Positions 34,020 through 42,915 of a stretch of 48,219 bases of DNA are shown here, piece after piece (the first letter of the stretch is position 1; every line of letters starts with the position of its first letter). The notes below the pieces were generated by a model. That model made no database searches. It saw nothing but the letters and a program-made list of their open reading frames with translations, and had not been told where the DNA came from. Origin of the DNA: Thermoprotei archaeon. Lineage in GTDB: Archaea; Thermoproteota; Thermoprotei; QMSL01. Made by a program: the position numbers and the translations under genes. The DNA is taken from positions 1 through 48,219 of the forward strand of contig QMSP01000012.1 in the NCBI GenBank assembly GCA_003650925.1. The letters run 5' to 3'.

Positions 34020-34640
34020 TCACCACTCACGTGGATGCTTGAATCTATAGGTGTTCTTGAGAGCATTGTAGACCGCCTTTACAAAGTTTATAGTTGTCCT
34101 GGTCTCTCCTTTTGTTCTAGTCCAGACGTCTCTAATGCCAGCTAATCTGAGGACTACCTTAGCTGCCTCTCCTGCCACAAGCCCTACTCCTTTTGGAGCT
34201 GGTAGTAGAGTAACTCTCACACTACCAGCCTTTCCAGTAACTTTGAAGGGAACGCTGTGAGGCTCACTACATGAACACTCCCAGCTTCCACAACCTCTTC
34301 TTACTGGGATTATGTTTAGCTTTGCATCAACTATGGCCTTCTCTATAGCCATTCTAATCTGTCTGGCCTTGCCTATTCCTATGCCAACATGACCATTTTC
34401 ATCCCCTACTACAACCATGACTTGAAAACGGCTTATCTCACCGGCATCAGTCTGCTTTTGGACAAGGTTCACGTTAACTATTTCATGTTTTATGCCAGGC
34501 AAGAGATAATCCACTATTTCAACTTCTCTTATTGGGAGGTTCAGCTCAAAGAGCCTATCTATCGATGTAATCTTGCCTTCCTTGACTAGCATGCCTACAC
34601 GTGTTCGCGGTATCCATTCCTCTAGATATGTTGAGGCCAT
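34020..34640 (-). CDS. rps5: 30S ribosomal protein uS5
   Basis: 206 residues. The double-stranded RNA-binding segment [20 protein letters not shown] (about 72-91) and the ribosome-fold part [20 protein letters not shown] (about 141-160) are clear. [13 protein letters not shown] in between is the archaeal cysteine-rich insertion. It contributes to decoding fidelity and the mRNA entry channel. The 32-nt gap to uL18 contains only a leader with a possible GAGGTG. Confidence 0.96.
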   Translation of the reverse strand: MASTYLEEWIPRTRVGMLVKEGKITSIDRLFELNLPIREVEIVDYLLPGIKHEIVNVNLVQKQTDAGEISRFQVMVVVGDENGHVGIGIGKARQIRMAIEKAIVDAKLNIIPVRRGCGSWECSCSEPHSVPFKVTGKAGSVRVTLLPAPKGVGLVAGEAAKVVLRLAGIRDVWTRTKGETRTTINFVKAVYNALKNTYRFKHPREW

Positions 34641-34672
34641 AGGAACACCTCATCATTAGTATTTGATCCTGT

Positions 34673-35281
34673 TTAAATGTATTGCGCCTTCCCAAACCTA
34701 GCCAGTATTATGCCTCTAACTCTCTCAAAGTGGCTTGGAAGATTCTCAGGCTCAAGTCCTCTCTTGAGATACTTAGAGAAGCGAGACTCATAGAGAGATG
34801 GATCGCTTTCTCTCAACATCTTTGCATAATTGGCTATGTGCATTCCCTTAAGCCTATCCTCAGGAGGAAACATCTCTGGGCTACACGGTATTTTAAGGCC
34901 AGCATCTATGCCTCCCTTTATAGCAGCAAAGACCCTAGTACCCTTGATAGGACGGTGTAGGCCTATATCAGGGATGGCTTCTTTTATTCCAAGCTTTAAA
35001 GCCTTAAGGCCTGCTAGTAGTCCCGTCAGATATGCAGCAGGGATGTTATTAGTGTCAGCAAGCCATCCAAAATCTCTGCGAAGCTCATTTGAGTGGGCTG
35101 AGACAAGGACTATATCCCCAATGGGCTTAGCCTCAACTATCTGTACTATGATATGATTTATGGTTCTTCTTACAACAAATCTTGGTTTGCCCGATAGTAT
35201 CATCTTTCTTCGCTTATAGTAGTTTGTAACTCCTTCCCTCCTCCTTCTGAAGGGAACTCTATATCTGGGGCCTCTGGCCAT
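34673..35281 (-). CDS. rpl18: 50S ribosomal protein uL18
   Basis: About 202 residues, the long archaeal/eukaryotic form (L5e type) that binds 5S r[23 protein letters not shown] and [18 protein letters not shown] are conserved. ATG at 35281 with GAGGAG six bases upstream is preferred to the ATG at 35287, which overlaps the eL19 stop. Confidence 0.95.
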   Translation of the reverse strand: MARGPRYRVPFRRRREGVTNYYKRRKMILSGKPRFVVRRTINHIIVQIVEAKPIGDIVLVSAHSNELRRDFGWLADTNNIPAAYLTGLLAGLKALKLGIKEAIPDIGLHRPIKGTRVFAAIKGGIDAGLKIPCSPEMFPPEDRLKGMHIANYAKMLRESDPSLYESRFSKYLKRGLEPENLPSHFERVRGIILARFGKAQYI

Positions 35282-35283
35282 GT

Positions 35284-35733
35284 TCATCTCCTCACGAGAC
35301 CATGCTCCTTTATGTACATCTTCACGTGAGCTATACTATGAAATGCTCCTCCCTTGGCCATTCGATATAGCATTCTATATGCCTTTGGAGTTATGATTCT
35401 CCTCTTCCTTAGATACCTGAGAAATCTTCTTATAGCCCTTATCCTCCTGACCCACTGCTCCTTTTCATCAATCCTAGAGCCCTTTTTAGTTCCAGGCCCC
35501 CTCCTTCTTCCTTTCCTCCTCTGTTCATGCCTTATCCTTGCCCTTACTCTGCTTGTACCTTTTATTGGTCGTGCCTTTATAACACCTTCCTTTATAAGTC
35601 TTTTGACGTCCTCTCGAGTTATAGCCTCCATAGCCTCGTCCATTCTCTCAGGGTCTATCCATATTCTGTGAATACCTACTCCTAATATCTCAGCTGCCAT
35701 TCTTCTAACTGATTTAAGTTGCTGAGTCACCAT
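35284..35733 (-). CDS. rpl19e: 50S ribosomal protein eL19
   Basis: 149 residues. The archaeal/eukaryotic-only protein, with [20 protein letters not shown] at the N-terminus and the basic stretch [16 protein letters not shown] that threads through 23S rRNA. Near-abutting with uL18 downstream, and 2 nt from the eL32 stop upstream, so coupled translation is likely. Confidence 0.97.
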   Translation of the reverse strand: MVTQQLKSVRRMAAEILGVGIHRIWIDPERMDEAMEAITREDVKRLIKEGVIKARPIKGTSRVRARIRHEQRRKGRRRGPGTKKGSRIDEKEQWVRRIRAIRRFLRYLRKRRIITPKAYRMLYRMAKGGAFHSIAHVKMYIKEHGLVRR

Positions 35734-35735
35734 AG

Positions 35736-36167
35736 CTAGCCTACCTCCCCTACCCTACAAGGATTCAATACTTTAAGGCCTAACTCCATGGCTCTTTTGA
35801 CGATCTCAGCCCTCTTCTTCCTACTGACACTAGCAGCTATTCTCACGGCGTGTCTTCGAGGGTCTAGGCCTATAAGCTCATCAGGATTGTGGACTATGAC
35901 TTCTTCAAATCCACTAGGATGAAGCCCTCTAACCTCCTTTGGCCCACGATAGCCAATCTTGACCTTAGCCGGATAGCCCTTAATCTCAAGCCTTATCTTG
36001 TTATCAAGTCCTCTGGGCTTGCGCCAGCCTTCACTAACTCTCTTGAAACGCCAAGCGTCAATTCTCATGAACCTTGGCCTATATCGAGAAAGCAGCTCTC
36101 TTATTCTTAACAGCCTCTCCTCTTCTTGAGTTAACTTAGGCCTAACCTTGCTAGTAGAAGAGCTCAT
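35736..36167 (-). CDS. rpl32e: 50S ribosomal protein eL32
   Basis: 143 residues. Archaeal/eukaryotic-only protein; RFMRIDAWRFKRVSEGWRKP, KVKIGYRGPKEVRGLHPSG and HAVRIAASVSRKKRAEIV are conserved. In nearly all archaea this gene follows uL6, but here it begins 14 nt after the uS8 stop, with no room for uL6. Confidence 0.97.
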   Translation of the reverse strand: MSSSTSKVRPKLTQEEERLLRIRELLSRYRPRFMRIDAWRFKRVSEGWRKPRGLDNKIRLEIKGYPAKVKIGYRGPKEVRGLHPSGFEEVIVHNPDELIGLDPRRHAVRIAASVSRKKRAEIVKRAMELGLKVLNPCRVGEVG

Positions 36168-36181
36168 GACAACACCTCCTG

Positions 36182-36574
36182 CTAATAGACGTAGGCTAAG
36201 AGAACACCTCCTATTCTAAGCTTCTTCGCCTCATGATGTGACATAACCCCTCTTGGGGTAGATACGATTAATATGCCTATGTCTCTTGCAGGAAGGAACT
36301 CACGTTCCCACTTCTCAATATCCTTCCACTTGACAGGGAATCGAGGCTTTATAACTCCACATTTATTTATTCTGCCAAGCAGTTGCACTCTGAACTTCCC
36401 TGACCTCTTATCGTCTATGTACTCAAATTCACCTATGTAACCATACTGTTGCATTACCCTGAGCACTCTTGCTATGAGTTTAGAGGCGGGATATACTATG
36501 CACTCCTTATGGCCACGCATCTCATTGTTCATTATCGTCGCGAGAGCATTCGCTAAGGTATCCATCATTACCAT
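36182..36574 (-). CDS. rps8: 30S ribosomal protein uS8
   Basis: 130 residues. Starts [18 protein letters not shown] and ends with the conserved [20 protein letters not shown] region that binds the 16S rRNA central domain. It is an assembly and autoregulatory protein in other organisms. It lies between uS14 and, unusually, eL32. Confidence 0.97.
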   Translation of the reverse strand: MVMMDTLANALATIMNNEMRGHKECIVYPASKLIARVLRVMQQYGYIGEFEYIDDKRSGKFRVQLLGRINKCGVIKPRFPVKWKDIEKWEREFLPARDIGILIVSTPRGVMSHHEAKKLRIGGVLLAYVY

Positions 36575-36586
36575 GCGCTCTACCCC

Positions 36587-36751
36587 CTACATATACTTCT
36601 TGAAGCCTATCTTCTCAGCTACCTCTCTAAAGCATCTACGGCATATATTGAGGTTATATTTCCTGATGAGAGCCTCATGAGTGCCACAGATGATACAGCG
36701 GCGTGCCCCCTTTCCAAATTTCCTCTCCTTAGGAGGTCTATATTTGCCCAT
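36587..36751 (-). CDS. rps14: 30S ribosomal protein uS14 (zinc-binding type)
   Basis: 54 residues with two cysteine pairs, CIIC and CRRC, that bind one zinc. [18 protein letters not shown] is the archaeal N-terminus. ATG at 36751 with GGTGATG just upstream is the true start; a longer frame starting with TTG inside the end of uL5 is not likely to be used. Confidence 0.96.
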   Translation of the reverse strand: MGKYRPPKERKFGKGARRCIICGTHEALIRKYNLNICRRCFREVAEKIGFKKYM

Positions 36752-36758
36752 GTGAGCA

Positions 36759-37283
36759 TCACCTGACAACCTTTACATTGAAGACCTCTTCTAAAAACTT
36801 TATCGCCTCCTCTCTTGTAACTCGGTGATTCTTTCCAACACCAGCTCTTCTTCGTCTTCTCCTCATAACTCTAAAGCCTGGACGCTCAAGTGAAACGCAT
36901 ACATCCATGCCAAAAATCCCTATCTTTGGGTCATACTTAACCCCTGGGATCTGTATGTGCTCCTTGATGCCGAAGGAGAAGTTGCCAAATCTGTCTATGC
37001 TTGTTGCCTTCAACGTCCTGCCTACAGCTTCAAAAGCCCTATCTAGGAACTCATATGCTTTCTTGCCCCTCAGCGTCACTATGCAGGCTATACTCTCCCC
37101 TTTTCTAATACCGAACTCCTTTATGGTCCTCTTGGCCTTCCTGAAGCATGGCTTTTGACCAGTTAACATCTCAAGCACCTTAGCCGCTTTCTCTAGGCGT
37201 TCAATTGATGAGCCTACACATATATTTAAAACTACTTTTCCGATCACTATTTTTCTCATGGGATTATCCTTATTCTCACTCAT
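36759..37283 (-). CDS. rpl5: 50S ribosomal protein uL5
   Basis: 174 residues, binds 5S rRNA and the P-site t[43 protein letters not shown] and [15 protein letters not shown] are conserved. The ATG overlaps the eS4 stop by 4 nt (ATGA), indicating coupled translation. Confidence 0.97.
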   Translation of the reverse strand: MSENKDNPMRKIVIGKVVLNICVGSSIERLEKAAKVLEMLTGQKPCFRKAKRTIKEFGIRKGESIACIVTLRGKKAYEFLDRAFEAVGRTLKATSIDRFGNFSFGIKEHIQIPGVKYDPKIGIFGMDVCVSLERPGFRVMRRRRRRAGVGKNHRVTREEAIKFLEEVFNVKVVR

Positions 37284-38047
37284 TCAAAACACTCCTCCGG
37301 AAGCGATATTAGGGGTTTATCTTTTCCTATAGGGAAGACATACTTAAGGTTTGTTCGAAACTCCTCCCCCTTGTCAGTGACTAAAGTCACAACAGCATCT
37401 CTCTTCTTGAACACCTGCCTTACATCAATCACCTTGCCTACACGACCTACGTTCTTTCCACCGATGGTTACCGCAAGTACTCCCTTCTCGAACTTTATGT
37501 GATCCATGATCTCCTGCTGAGGTATTGCTAGCTTCACGACATCGTATGTAGAGAACACATCCTCAACAGGATTCATGGGATCAGAGACCTTTATGAGGTG
37601 ATTTCTCCCATCATGTAGGTTTAATTGAATGTGGCCATTCTTAACCATTGTCTTGTTCTCTATTCTACATAGCTTAAAGGTGGCCTCCTCCTTGCTTATA
37701 GGGTGAAGAGTCAGCACTCTTACAGGATGAGGAACCACTCTGTAGTACTCATCAGCTCCAGCCACTTCTAGAACATCCATGAGCCCTACTGGAAACTTAT
37801 AATCTCTTCTAACTCTGCCATCAACCTTAAAGTGACCTTCCCCTATGAGCTTACGAGCTTCTCTTGCGGTTTTCGCATAGCCTAGAACATCTCGTACAAT
37901 AACTAACAGAGGAATGCACTGGTCAATGGGGTGAGGGCCAGGAGATGGCTTTACTGCCCATTTAAACCCCTTCCTAGTTATGGGCCAAAACGGAGGTGCA
38001 GCAAGTCTTTTAAGGTGATGTTTACTTCCAGTAACCCTCTTAGGCAC
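37280..38047 (-). CDS. rps4e: 30S ribosomal protein eS4
   Basis: About 255 residues. [20 protein letters not shown] at the N-terminus, an S4-type RNA-binding domain (about 50-100) and a KOW-like C-terminal part with [16 protein letters not shown] at 38047 is chosen: AGGAGGTG lies eight bases upstream inside uL24, and the frame then starts with the usual basic residues. It overlaps the end of uL24 by 8 nt. Confidence 0.95.
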   Translation of the reverse strand: MPKRVTGSKHHLKRLAAPPFWPITRKGFKWAVKPSPGPHPIDQCIPLLVIVRDVLGYAKTAREARKLIGEGHFKVDGRVRRDYKFPVGLMDVLEVAGADEYYRVVPHPVRVLTLHPISKEEATFKLCRIENKTMVKNGHIQLNLHDGRNHLIKVSDPMNPVEDVFSTYDVVKLAIPQQEIMDHIKFEKGVLAVTIGGKNVGRVGKVIDVRQVFKKRDAVVTLVTDKGEEFRTNLKYVFPIGKDKPLISLPEECFE

Positions 38048-38450
38048 TCTTCTCCACCTCCTTGACCACAGCCTGCTTAGTTCTCTGTTTTCTCTCAATA
38101 ACCTCCTTTCTTCGAGGGTCTGACAGGTCGAGCTTGGTTATCATGACATTAGATGGATGAATGGGTACATTGACTTGGGTACCATCAGCCTTTCTCCTTG
38201 TAGCGCCCTCTACATATATGCGAATCTTTTTGAGGTCTACTCGTATCACTTTGCCTTCTATGCCCTTGAAGTCTCCTCTCATGATCATGACAGTATCTCC
38301 CTTCCTAATGGGGAGGTTCCTTATACCATATTTTCTTCGAAGCTCAGGAGATAGAGGGGCTGTCATGAACTTATGCCTAATGTGAAGTGGAGCGTTGAAG
38401 TATGCTTTCCGTTGCTTTCTGGGCTGTCTTGACTCGGTCAACTGCACCAT
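38040..38450 (-). CDS. rpl24: 50S ribosomal protein uL24
   Basis: 136 residues. The KOW motif [20 protein letters not shown] (about 47-66) and the archaeal N-terminal segment [20 protein letters not shown] are clear. It starts assembly of the large subunit and sits near the tunnel exit. In other archaea uL14 precedes it; here a zinc-ribbon protein gene does. Confidence 0.96.
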   Translation of the reverse strand: MVQLTESRQPRKQRKAYFNAPLHIRHKFMTAPLSPELRRKYGIRNLPIRKGDTVMIMRGDFKGIEGKVIRVDLKKIRIYVEGATRRKADGTQVNVPIHPSNVMITKLDLSDPRRKEVIERKQRTKQAVVKEVEKSA

Positions 38451-38497
38451 GGACTAGCCCTCACAACCCGCATAGAGTCTTGAGAAATTAATAAAGA

Positions 38498-38899
38498 TTA
38501 CGTACTAGAGGTTGAACTCGTCTCCTCTTTAGCTTCTTTTTTAGCCCGCTCCTCCTCTAGCCTCTTCACTATATCGTCCCTAATTCTAGCCCAGTCTATT
38601 CTCCTTACGACTATCTCCTTGAGGTGTTCCTTTAGAAGCTTGTGTGCAACTTCAGCTCCCAGCCTAGCAGCATTCCACGTAACGAATGGAGGATAGAAGG
38701 TTGCACTTTCAAACACTAGCTTCCCTCCTTCAAGCTTGAACTTGACATACCCTAGCTCTCTGAGATAACATGTGTCATTTGGACAGAGTATATCTATCTC
38801 ATTCATCTCCTTCTTTAGATACAGTAGCTTGTATTCAGCAGGTGAATCTATGAATCTTCCACATGGACATTGAATGCGGGGATGTTCCTCCACGCTCAC
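38498..38899 (-). CDS. zinc-ribbon protein of unknown function
   Basis: 133 residues. Four cysteines arranged as IQCPCGRFI (about 9-17) and DILCPNDTCYLRELG (about 36-50) form a likely zinc site. A mixed fold region (YVKFKLEGGKLVFESATFYP) and a charged helical tail rich in Glu/Lys follow (RIRDDIVKRLEEERAKKEAK). It appears to be first in the ribosomal operon: CTTATATAAC (38931-38940, minus strand) is a TATA about 36 nt upstream of the GTG, and GGTGAT lies just before it. Not one of the known ribosomal proteins that I recognise; possibly a ribosome-associated factor. Confidence 0.65.
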   Translation of the reverse strand: MSVEEHPRIQCPCGRFIDSPAEYKLLYLKKEMNEIDILCPNDTCYLRELGYVKFKLEGGKLVFESATFYPPFVTWNAARLGAEVAHKLLKEHLKEIVVRRIDWARIRDDIVKRLEEERAKKEAKEETSSTSST

Positions 38900-38928
38900 A
38901 GGATCACCATGATAGATAGCTATACAGT

Positions 38929-38942
38929 TCGTTATATAAGTT
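38929..38942 (-). promoter_or_regulatory. TATA box of the ribosomal-protein operon
   Basis: AAAACTTATATAAC on the minus strand lies directly before the Zn-ribbon gene and is the only strong promoter-like element before the run uL24 to uL15. It overlaps the end of the preceding gene's spacer. Confidence 0.5.
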
Positions 38943-41672
38943 TTAGGAGGATGATTCGCTAAGCCACCAGTAGGGTATTGTTATTATCAGCTTGCGCTTA
39001 GCCTCTATGGGGGTGCCTGGGATGGGAAGAAGCTCATAGCCTCTAGTAGGGATGTCCACGTGTATCAAGCCATCCATAGTGCCGTCGTATTCATCCTTTA
39101 TAATACCGTGAATAGTGCCATTAGAAACTAGGAGAACACTAGCCCCTATATGAGGAGTAGCGTGATCATATTCACCTATGAAGAAGACCTTCATTCTGAT
39201 GATATCACCCTTAACCATGTCGAAATCGCTCACGACGAGATAGCCTCTTGTCACAATGCCACTGACCTTGAAGTGATATCCCAGAGGAAGTAGAGTATGG
39301 CCTTTGAGACGTAGTAGCTTCACAAATGTTATAGATGCTGGACATGATGCTTGTTCACGCACGTACTCCTCAAGTGAACTCCATGATAAGTTGGCCTGGC
39401 ATATGAACTCCTCATTCATGGCCTTATATGACGATATATCATTTCTCCACACAGCTATCCTACCTATCAGCCATGCATAGTCGTAGAGCTTAGAGAAGTC
39501 CGACAAGTTGTAGTACCTGCCTTGGAATTTAAATGAGAGCTTGAAGCCTATGGAGACCTCACCCATCCTGTATTCATATATGAACCTCTCAACATCTAGC
39601 TCGCCTATCAGAAGGGTTACATTAATGAGCAAAGAGCACATGGCATCTGCATAAGAGGTTATGTTGATGAGCATGTACGTGATCCTATCCCTCATAGCAA
39701 TCCAGTCGTGTAAAGCTTTTTCGTATAGCCCAGGACCATAGAGTAGAGCAACCAAACCATGGTCTAAACTTTCGCTGGGTAGCTTGATCACGCCATCCTC
39801 TGGAACTATGAGGTGAAGCTCACTTGCAGCCATAGAGGACTCGACGAGAGAGGAACCCATGGAGAGATTAAAGAGACGAATCCACTTCAAAGGAGAGAAT
39901 ATGCGTAGGGCTACATGGTCTCCAGGCTTTATAAGGCCCTCAGATAGCCTGACCACATCTATCTTGAGAGGTATTATGGAGCCGGGAAATATAGGCAATC
40001 CTTGCTTCTCCTCGTACTTCTTAGTAACTTTGATGGGCTCGTACTTAAGGATGATGAGAGCATGGGAGTTATGGAGTAACGAGTAATAGAGGACCTTGAA
40101 ATCACCACTGACTCCTTCATCCCTTTGATACACCCTACCTTTTAGCACACGTAGCTCATATCCACTAAACCTATATGGTACTCCTTCCTGCTCAACTCTT
40201 AAAGGTACTTTTAGCCTTGCTCGGAAATTGGTAATAGAGCCCTTCTTGACTATTTCGAAGGGCGTTGTGTAGGTACGCCAGTAGATGAGCCAGCCTTTAT
40301 CGTGAAATGTACTAGAGCATACTTTCACTTTAACAGAACTTACTGGATAAGAGACTACTTGTAGTATGGAAGCATACTTGCCCTTAGAAGGCTTACGACC
40401 ATATATAGCCATAGCAGTCATCTCGCCAACGACTCTTAGATTCAACGTACGGCCATTGATACGCTTACCATCAACTATCCAGTAGAGAAATCTTAAGTTG
40501 CCATGCTGCATAGGAGCAACAAGGGTTACATCAAAAGGAGACTTGTTTATAAGGTCAAATGGAGTTCTCTTAAACACAAAGGGGACATCGAATATTTCGC
40601 TATAACATTTTATGCTAATCCCCTTAGGATTGCTACGCACATGGAGTATATGCTTCCTAGGCACCCTTCTAGGCTCAGGAGGTGGAGGCGGAGGTGGGGG
40701 AGTAGGTGGTGGAGAGGGAGGCTCCAGCTTCGCCCTATAGATTATGCGAAGAACACCATCATCCATTACCTTGAGCCTATAGCGCCTAGCTGAGAGCTGT
40801 GTGAGCCTGAGGCCAGCAATAGCCTGGACATCATAGAGCTCGTACTGAACACCCTCGACAAATATCCAGGGGCGAACAGTCATCTCATACCCTCCACGCC
40901 ATACGAAGAAGACCTTCGTACCATGTCTCATCTGCACGCTAGTCTCCCCCTTGCCATCGCCATCATTGTCCACGATATTCGATAAGGTGCCCACGACGAT
41001 ACTCTTTAGTGGGCTACCATTGTCATCCACCACCTCTATCTTGATATATCTAGTGAAATCAACTAGCTTCACGCTACAGCTGATGATCCTCACATAGTTC
41101 TCGCCATACATGGGGTAATGTTGAGGAAAGGCATAGGCCTCAATAATAGGCTTAATGGGATCTACCCTCCTATAGGAAAGGCCCCAGCCATTACCCTTAA
41201 CTAATTCGAACCTACCAGAGCTAGCCCTCAAATAGAAGAGGTCATACCTCTCCACATGCAACAAGCCTTTTCCCTGATGAACTCCTTCCGCTTTGCTCAC
41301 TACGTAACGTGCATTTGAGTGCGAGGAGATATATTTGAATAGAGAGAATACTTCAACGTTCTTAAGAGGAGCATACTTCACTACGACGAGTTTACTCTTG
41401 CCCCATGGTCCTCCTACATAATCGCAGTATACCTCTTGACTAAAAAGTAAGTCATGAAACCTCATCCTAAGTATAGCCTTTCCACCGAAGCCAACGTTAC
41501 ATCTATAGTTCCCCCTAAGAGCAAGTAGGTATTTTGCATGACGAGACACGTTAGACTTAACTACGGAAACGTTTCCATGGCTTAGACAGATAACCGAAGG
41601 TAGAAGAGTTAAGAGAAGGAGATGAGAGAGTAGGAGCACTGTCACTGCAAGTGCTACGATATACTTACACAT
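38943..41672 (-). CDS. large secreted protein with proline-rich hinge and Ig/InlB-like repeats
   Basis: About 909 residues, of unknown function. Signal peptide KYIVALAVTVLLLSHLLLLT, then a beta-rich domain with VKLVDFTRYIKIEVVDDNGS. A hinge of prolines (SPPPTPPPPPPPPEP, near residue 330) leads to repeat-like segments SNPKGISIKCYSEIFDVPFV and NLRFLYWIVDGKRINGRTLN. That is the pattern of small beta repeats in archaeal cell-surface proteins. A final helical/mixed domain has no C-terminal membrane helix. ATG at 41672 is chosen because GGTGA precedes it; it overlaps the previous stop by 8 nt, so the two genes are coupled. Probably exported by SecY and held outside by its partner. Confidence 0.65.
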   Translation of the reverse strand: MCKYIVALAVTVLLLSHLLLLTLLPSVICLSHGNVSVVKSNVSRHAKYLLALRGNYRCNVGFGGKAILRMRFHDLLFSQEVYCDYVGGPWGKSKLVVVKYAPLKNVEVFSLFKYISSHSNARYVVSKAEGVHQGKGLLHVERYDLFYLRASSGRFELVKGNGWGLSYRRVDPIKPIIEAYAFPQHYPMYGENYVRIISCSVKLVDFTRYIKIEVVDDNGSPLKSIVVGTLSNIVDNDGDGKGETSVQMRHGTKVFFVWRGGYEMTVRPWIFVEGVQYELYDVQAIAGLRLTQLSARRYRLKVMDDGVLRIIYRAKLEPPSPPPTPPPPPPPPEPRRVPRKHILHVRSNPKGISIKCYSEIFDVPFVFKRTPFDLINKSPFDVTLVAPMQHGNLRFLYWIVDGKRINGRTLNLRVVGEMTAMAIYGRKPSKGKYASILQVVSYPVSSVKVKVCSSTFHDKGWLIYWRTYTTPFEIVKKGSITNFRARLKVPLRVEQEGVPYRFSGYELRVLKGRVYQRDEGVSGDFKVLYYSLLHNSHALIILKYEPIKVTKKYEEKQGLPIFPGSIIPLKIDVVRLSEGLIKPGDHVALRIFSPLKWIRLFNLSMGSSLVESSMAASELHLIVPEDGVIKLPSESLDHGLVALLYGPGLYEKALHDWIAMRDRITYMLINITSYADAMCSLLINVTLLIGELDVERFIYEYRMGEVSIGFKLSFKFQGRYYNLSDFSKLYDYAWLIGRIAVWRNDISSYKAMNEEFICQANLSWSSLEEYVREQASCPASITFVKLLRLKGHTLLPLGYHFKVSGIVTRGYLVVSDFDMVKGDIIRMKVFFIGEYDHATPHIGASVLLVSNGTIHGIIKDEYDGTMDGLIHVDIPTRGYELLPIPGTPIEAKRKLIITIPYWWLSESSS

Positions 41673-42456
41673 GACGTTCACCCACATATAGTACCTCAAG
41701 TTCTTCAATGACACCGGAGAGGAATCCTGAATCCACAATGACCCCTAGTACATGGAGATCATGGTATCTCTTTGGGATAAGGACAAGATGTGTTACGTCA
41801 GATACAAAAGTGTGTTTATGCCACTTTATTACTATATTGAAATTTGACCATACAGTGTAACCGTCTCCCCATGGCGCAAACCCTATCGCATTATAGGAAG
41901 GAGCGTCTTCGATGGTTTCTTTGAAAACTACTATAACCGCACAGGCATCATAAGGGGCCTTATAGGAGAACTTTATTGCAAAGTAATATTCAGTATCGTT
42001 AACACGAAGCTTTGTAGGGAGAGGAGGATAAAATGCCATTCTTTTTACGTAGGAGTGCGAGGTGGGGATTATCGGTCCTGCGAATTCTTTCTCGAATTTT
42101 ACATCAGTCCTCTTCATTTTTAGAACAAAGTAAGTGCCATTGACCCTCTCTATGGCATCTTGATCCCCTTCAATAGCTCTTTCGATCAATAGAGCTGCAG
42201 TTCTGTTAGCCTCCTCAGGTGTTATCTCGACTACGCCTTCCTCTGTCTCTACTTTGACTCTCTTCAAGACTCGCTCTAGGTCTATCTCTACATTCTCAGC
42301 CCCAACAACTACAACTTCCTCCTCTTCCCTAATGTAGAGGTTCAGTAATATGAAATATATGAGGAGGACTGCGACTATGCTAGCTATCATTGCCACGCCT
42401 AGTGCGTAGTGTGTCAGCTTTCTTGCCCGTGTTTTCATCACTTCTTCAGCCTCCAT
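41665..42456 (-). CDS. membrane-anchored extracytoplasmic protein of unknown function
   Basis: 263 residues. After a short basic region there is one helix (ALGVAMIASIVAVLLIYFIL, about 18-37), an acidic helical linker with EEEEVVVVGAENVEIDLERV and KVETEEGVVEITPEEANRTA, and then a beta-rich domain. That domain carries YYFAIKFSYKAPYDACAVIV and AIGFAPWGDGYTVWSNFNIV, which resembles carbohydrate-binding or Ig-like folds. No family assigned. Minus-strand TATA at 42483-42495 (CTTATTATATTAC) is about 32 nt upstream of the ATG, so the mRNA is probably leaderless. Two-gene operon with the large secreted protein. Confidence 0.65.
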   Translation of the reverse strand: MEAEEVMKTRARKLTHYALGVAMIASIVAVLLIYFILLNLYIREEEEVVVVGAENVEIDLERVLKRVKVETEEGVVEITPEEANRTAALLIERAIEGDQDAIERVNGTYFVLKMKRTDVKFEKEFAGPIIPTSHSYVKRMAFYPPLPTKLRVNDTEYYFAIKFSYKAPYDACAVIVVFKETIEDAPSYNAIGFAPWGDGYTVWSNFNIVIKWHKHTFVSDVTHLVLIPKRYHDLHVLGVIVDSGFLSGVIEELEVLYVGERHV

Positions 42457-42527
42457 ATTTGAGCCTTGTATGCTTCATAAGTGTAATATAATAAGATGGG
42501 TTTTTAACCATATCTACTACATATAAG

Positions 42528-42554
42528 TCATTTGTACAAAATGACAATATGTCA
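42528..42554. promoter_or_regulatory. two adjoining inverted repeats
   Basis: TCATTT-GTACA-AAATGA (42528-42544, near-perfect) and TGACA-ATA-TGTCA (42542-42554, perfect) share three bases. They lie in the 256-bp spacer between the anchored surface protein gene and tRNA-Gly, about 40 nt beyond the TATA of the former. Their symmetry fits a dimeric regulator, but no site is known. Confidence 0.3.
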
Positions 42555-42712
42555 AGTGAAAAATTGTGTTAAAGCAATATCAAATTATTGAATGAAGAAG
42601 AATATGTTGGGAGAACGACAAGTCCAGTATTTGATCAGATGCTTGGCGGTAGGCATTTGAGATAAGAATTTAAACTCGTTGAAAGTATCATATTAGTGAA
42701 CTGTGGCTTCAA

Positions 42713-42789
42713 GCGGCCGTCGTCTAGCCTGGTAGGACGCCGGCCTCCCGAGCCGGTAATCCCGGGTTCAAATCCCGGCGGCCGCACCA
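42713..42789 (+). tRNA. tRNA-Gly(CCC)
   Basis: The acceptor stem GCGGCCG/CGGCCGC, D-arm, anticodon stem CCGGC/GCCGG with loop CTCCCGA (anticodon CCC at 42747-42749), T-arm with TTCAAAT and encoded CCA (42787-42789) are all visible. No intron. A TATA-like AATTTAAAC lies near 42667-42675. Confidence 0.95.
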
Positions 42790-42915
42790 TAGATTAGACC
42801 ATTCTCTTCTTTTCATTCTGAAACACAATCTCACCTTGTGAGCTGAGGTCGTAGTCATCATTATGTCGCAGGAGGGCTTGTTGTCATATGAGGTCTCTCA
42901 ATGTCTTCTCGAGGT

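Noticed and set aside
42592-42660. 22-codon ATG frame in the spacer before tRNA-Gly
   Set aside because: No ribosome site or promoter at the right distance and no conservation signal visible.
42790-42915. Possible C/D RNA (ATGATGA on the minus strand near 42860)
   Set aside because: No D box at a fitting distance and no closing stem; only a small CTCAC/GTGAG hairpin is present.
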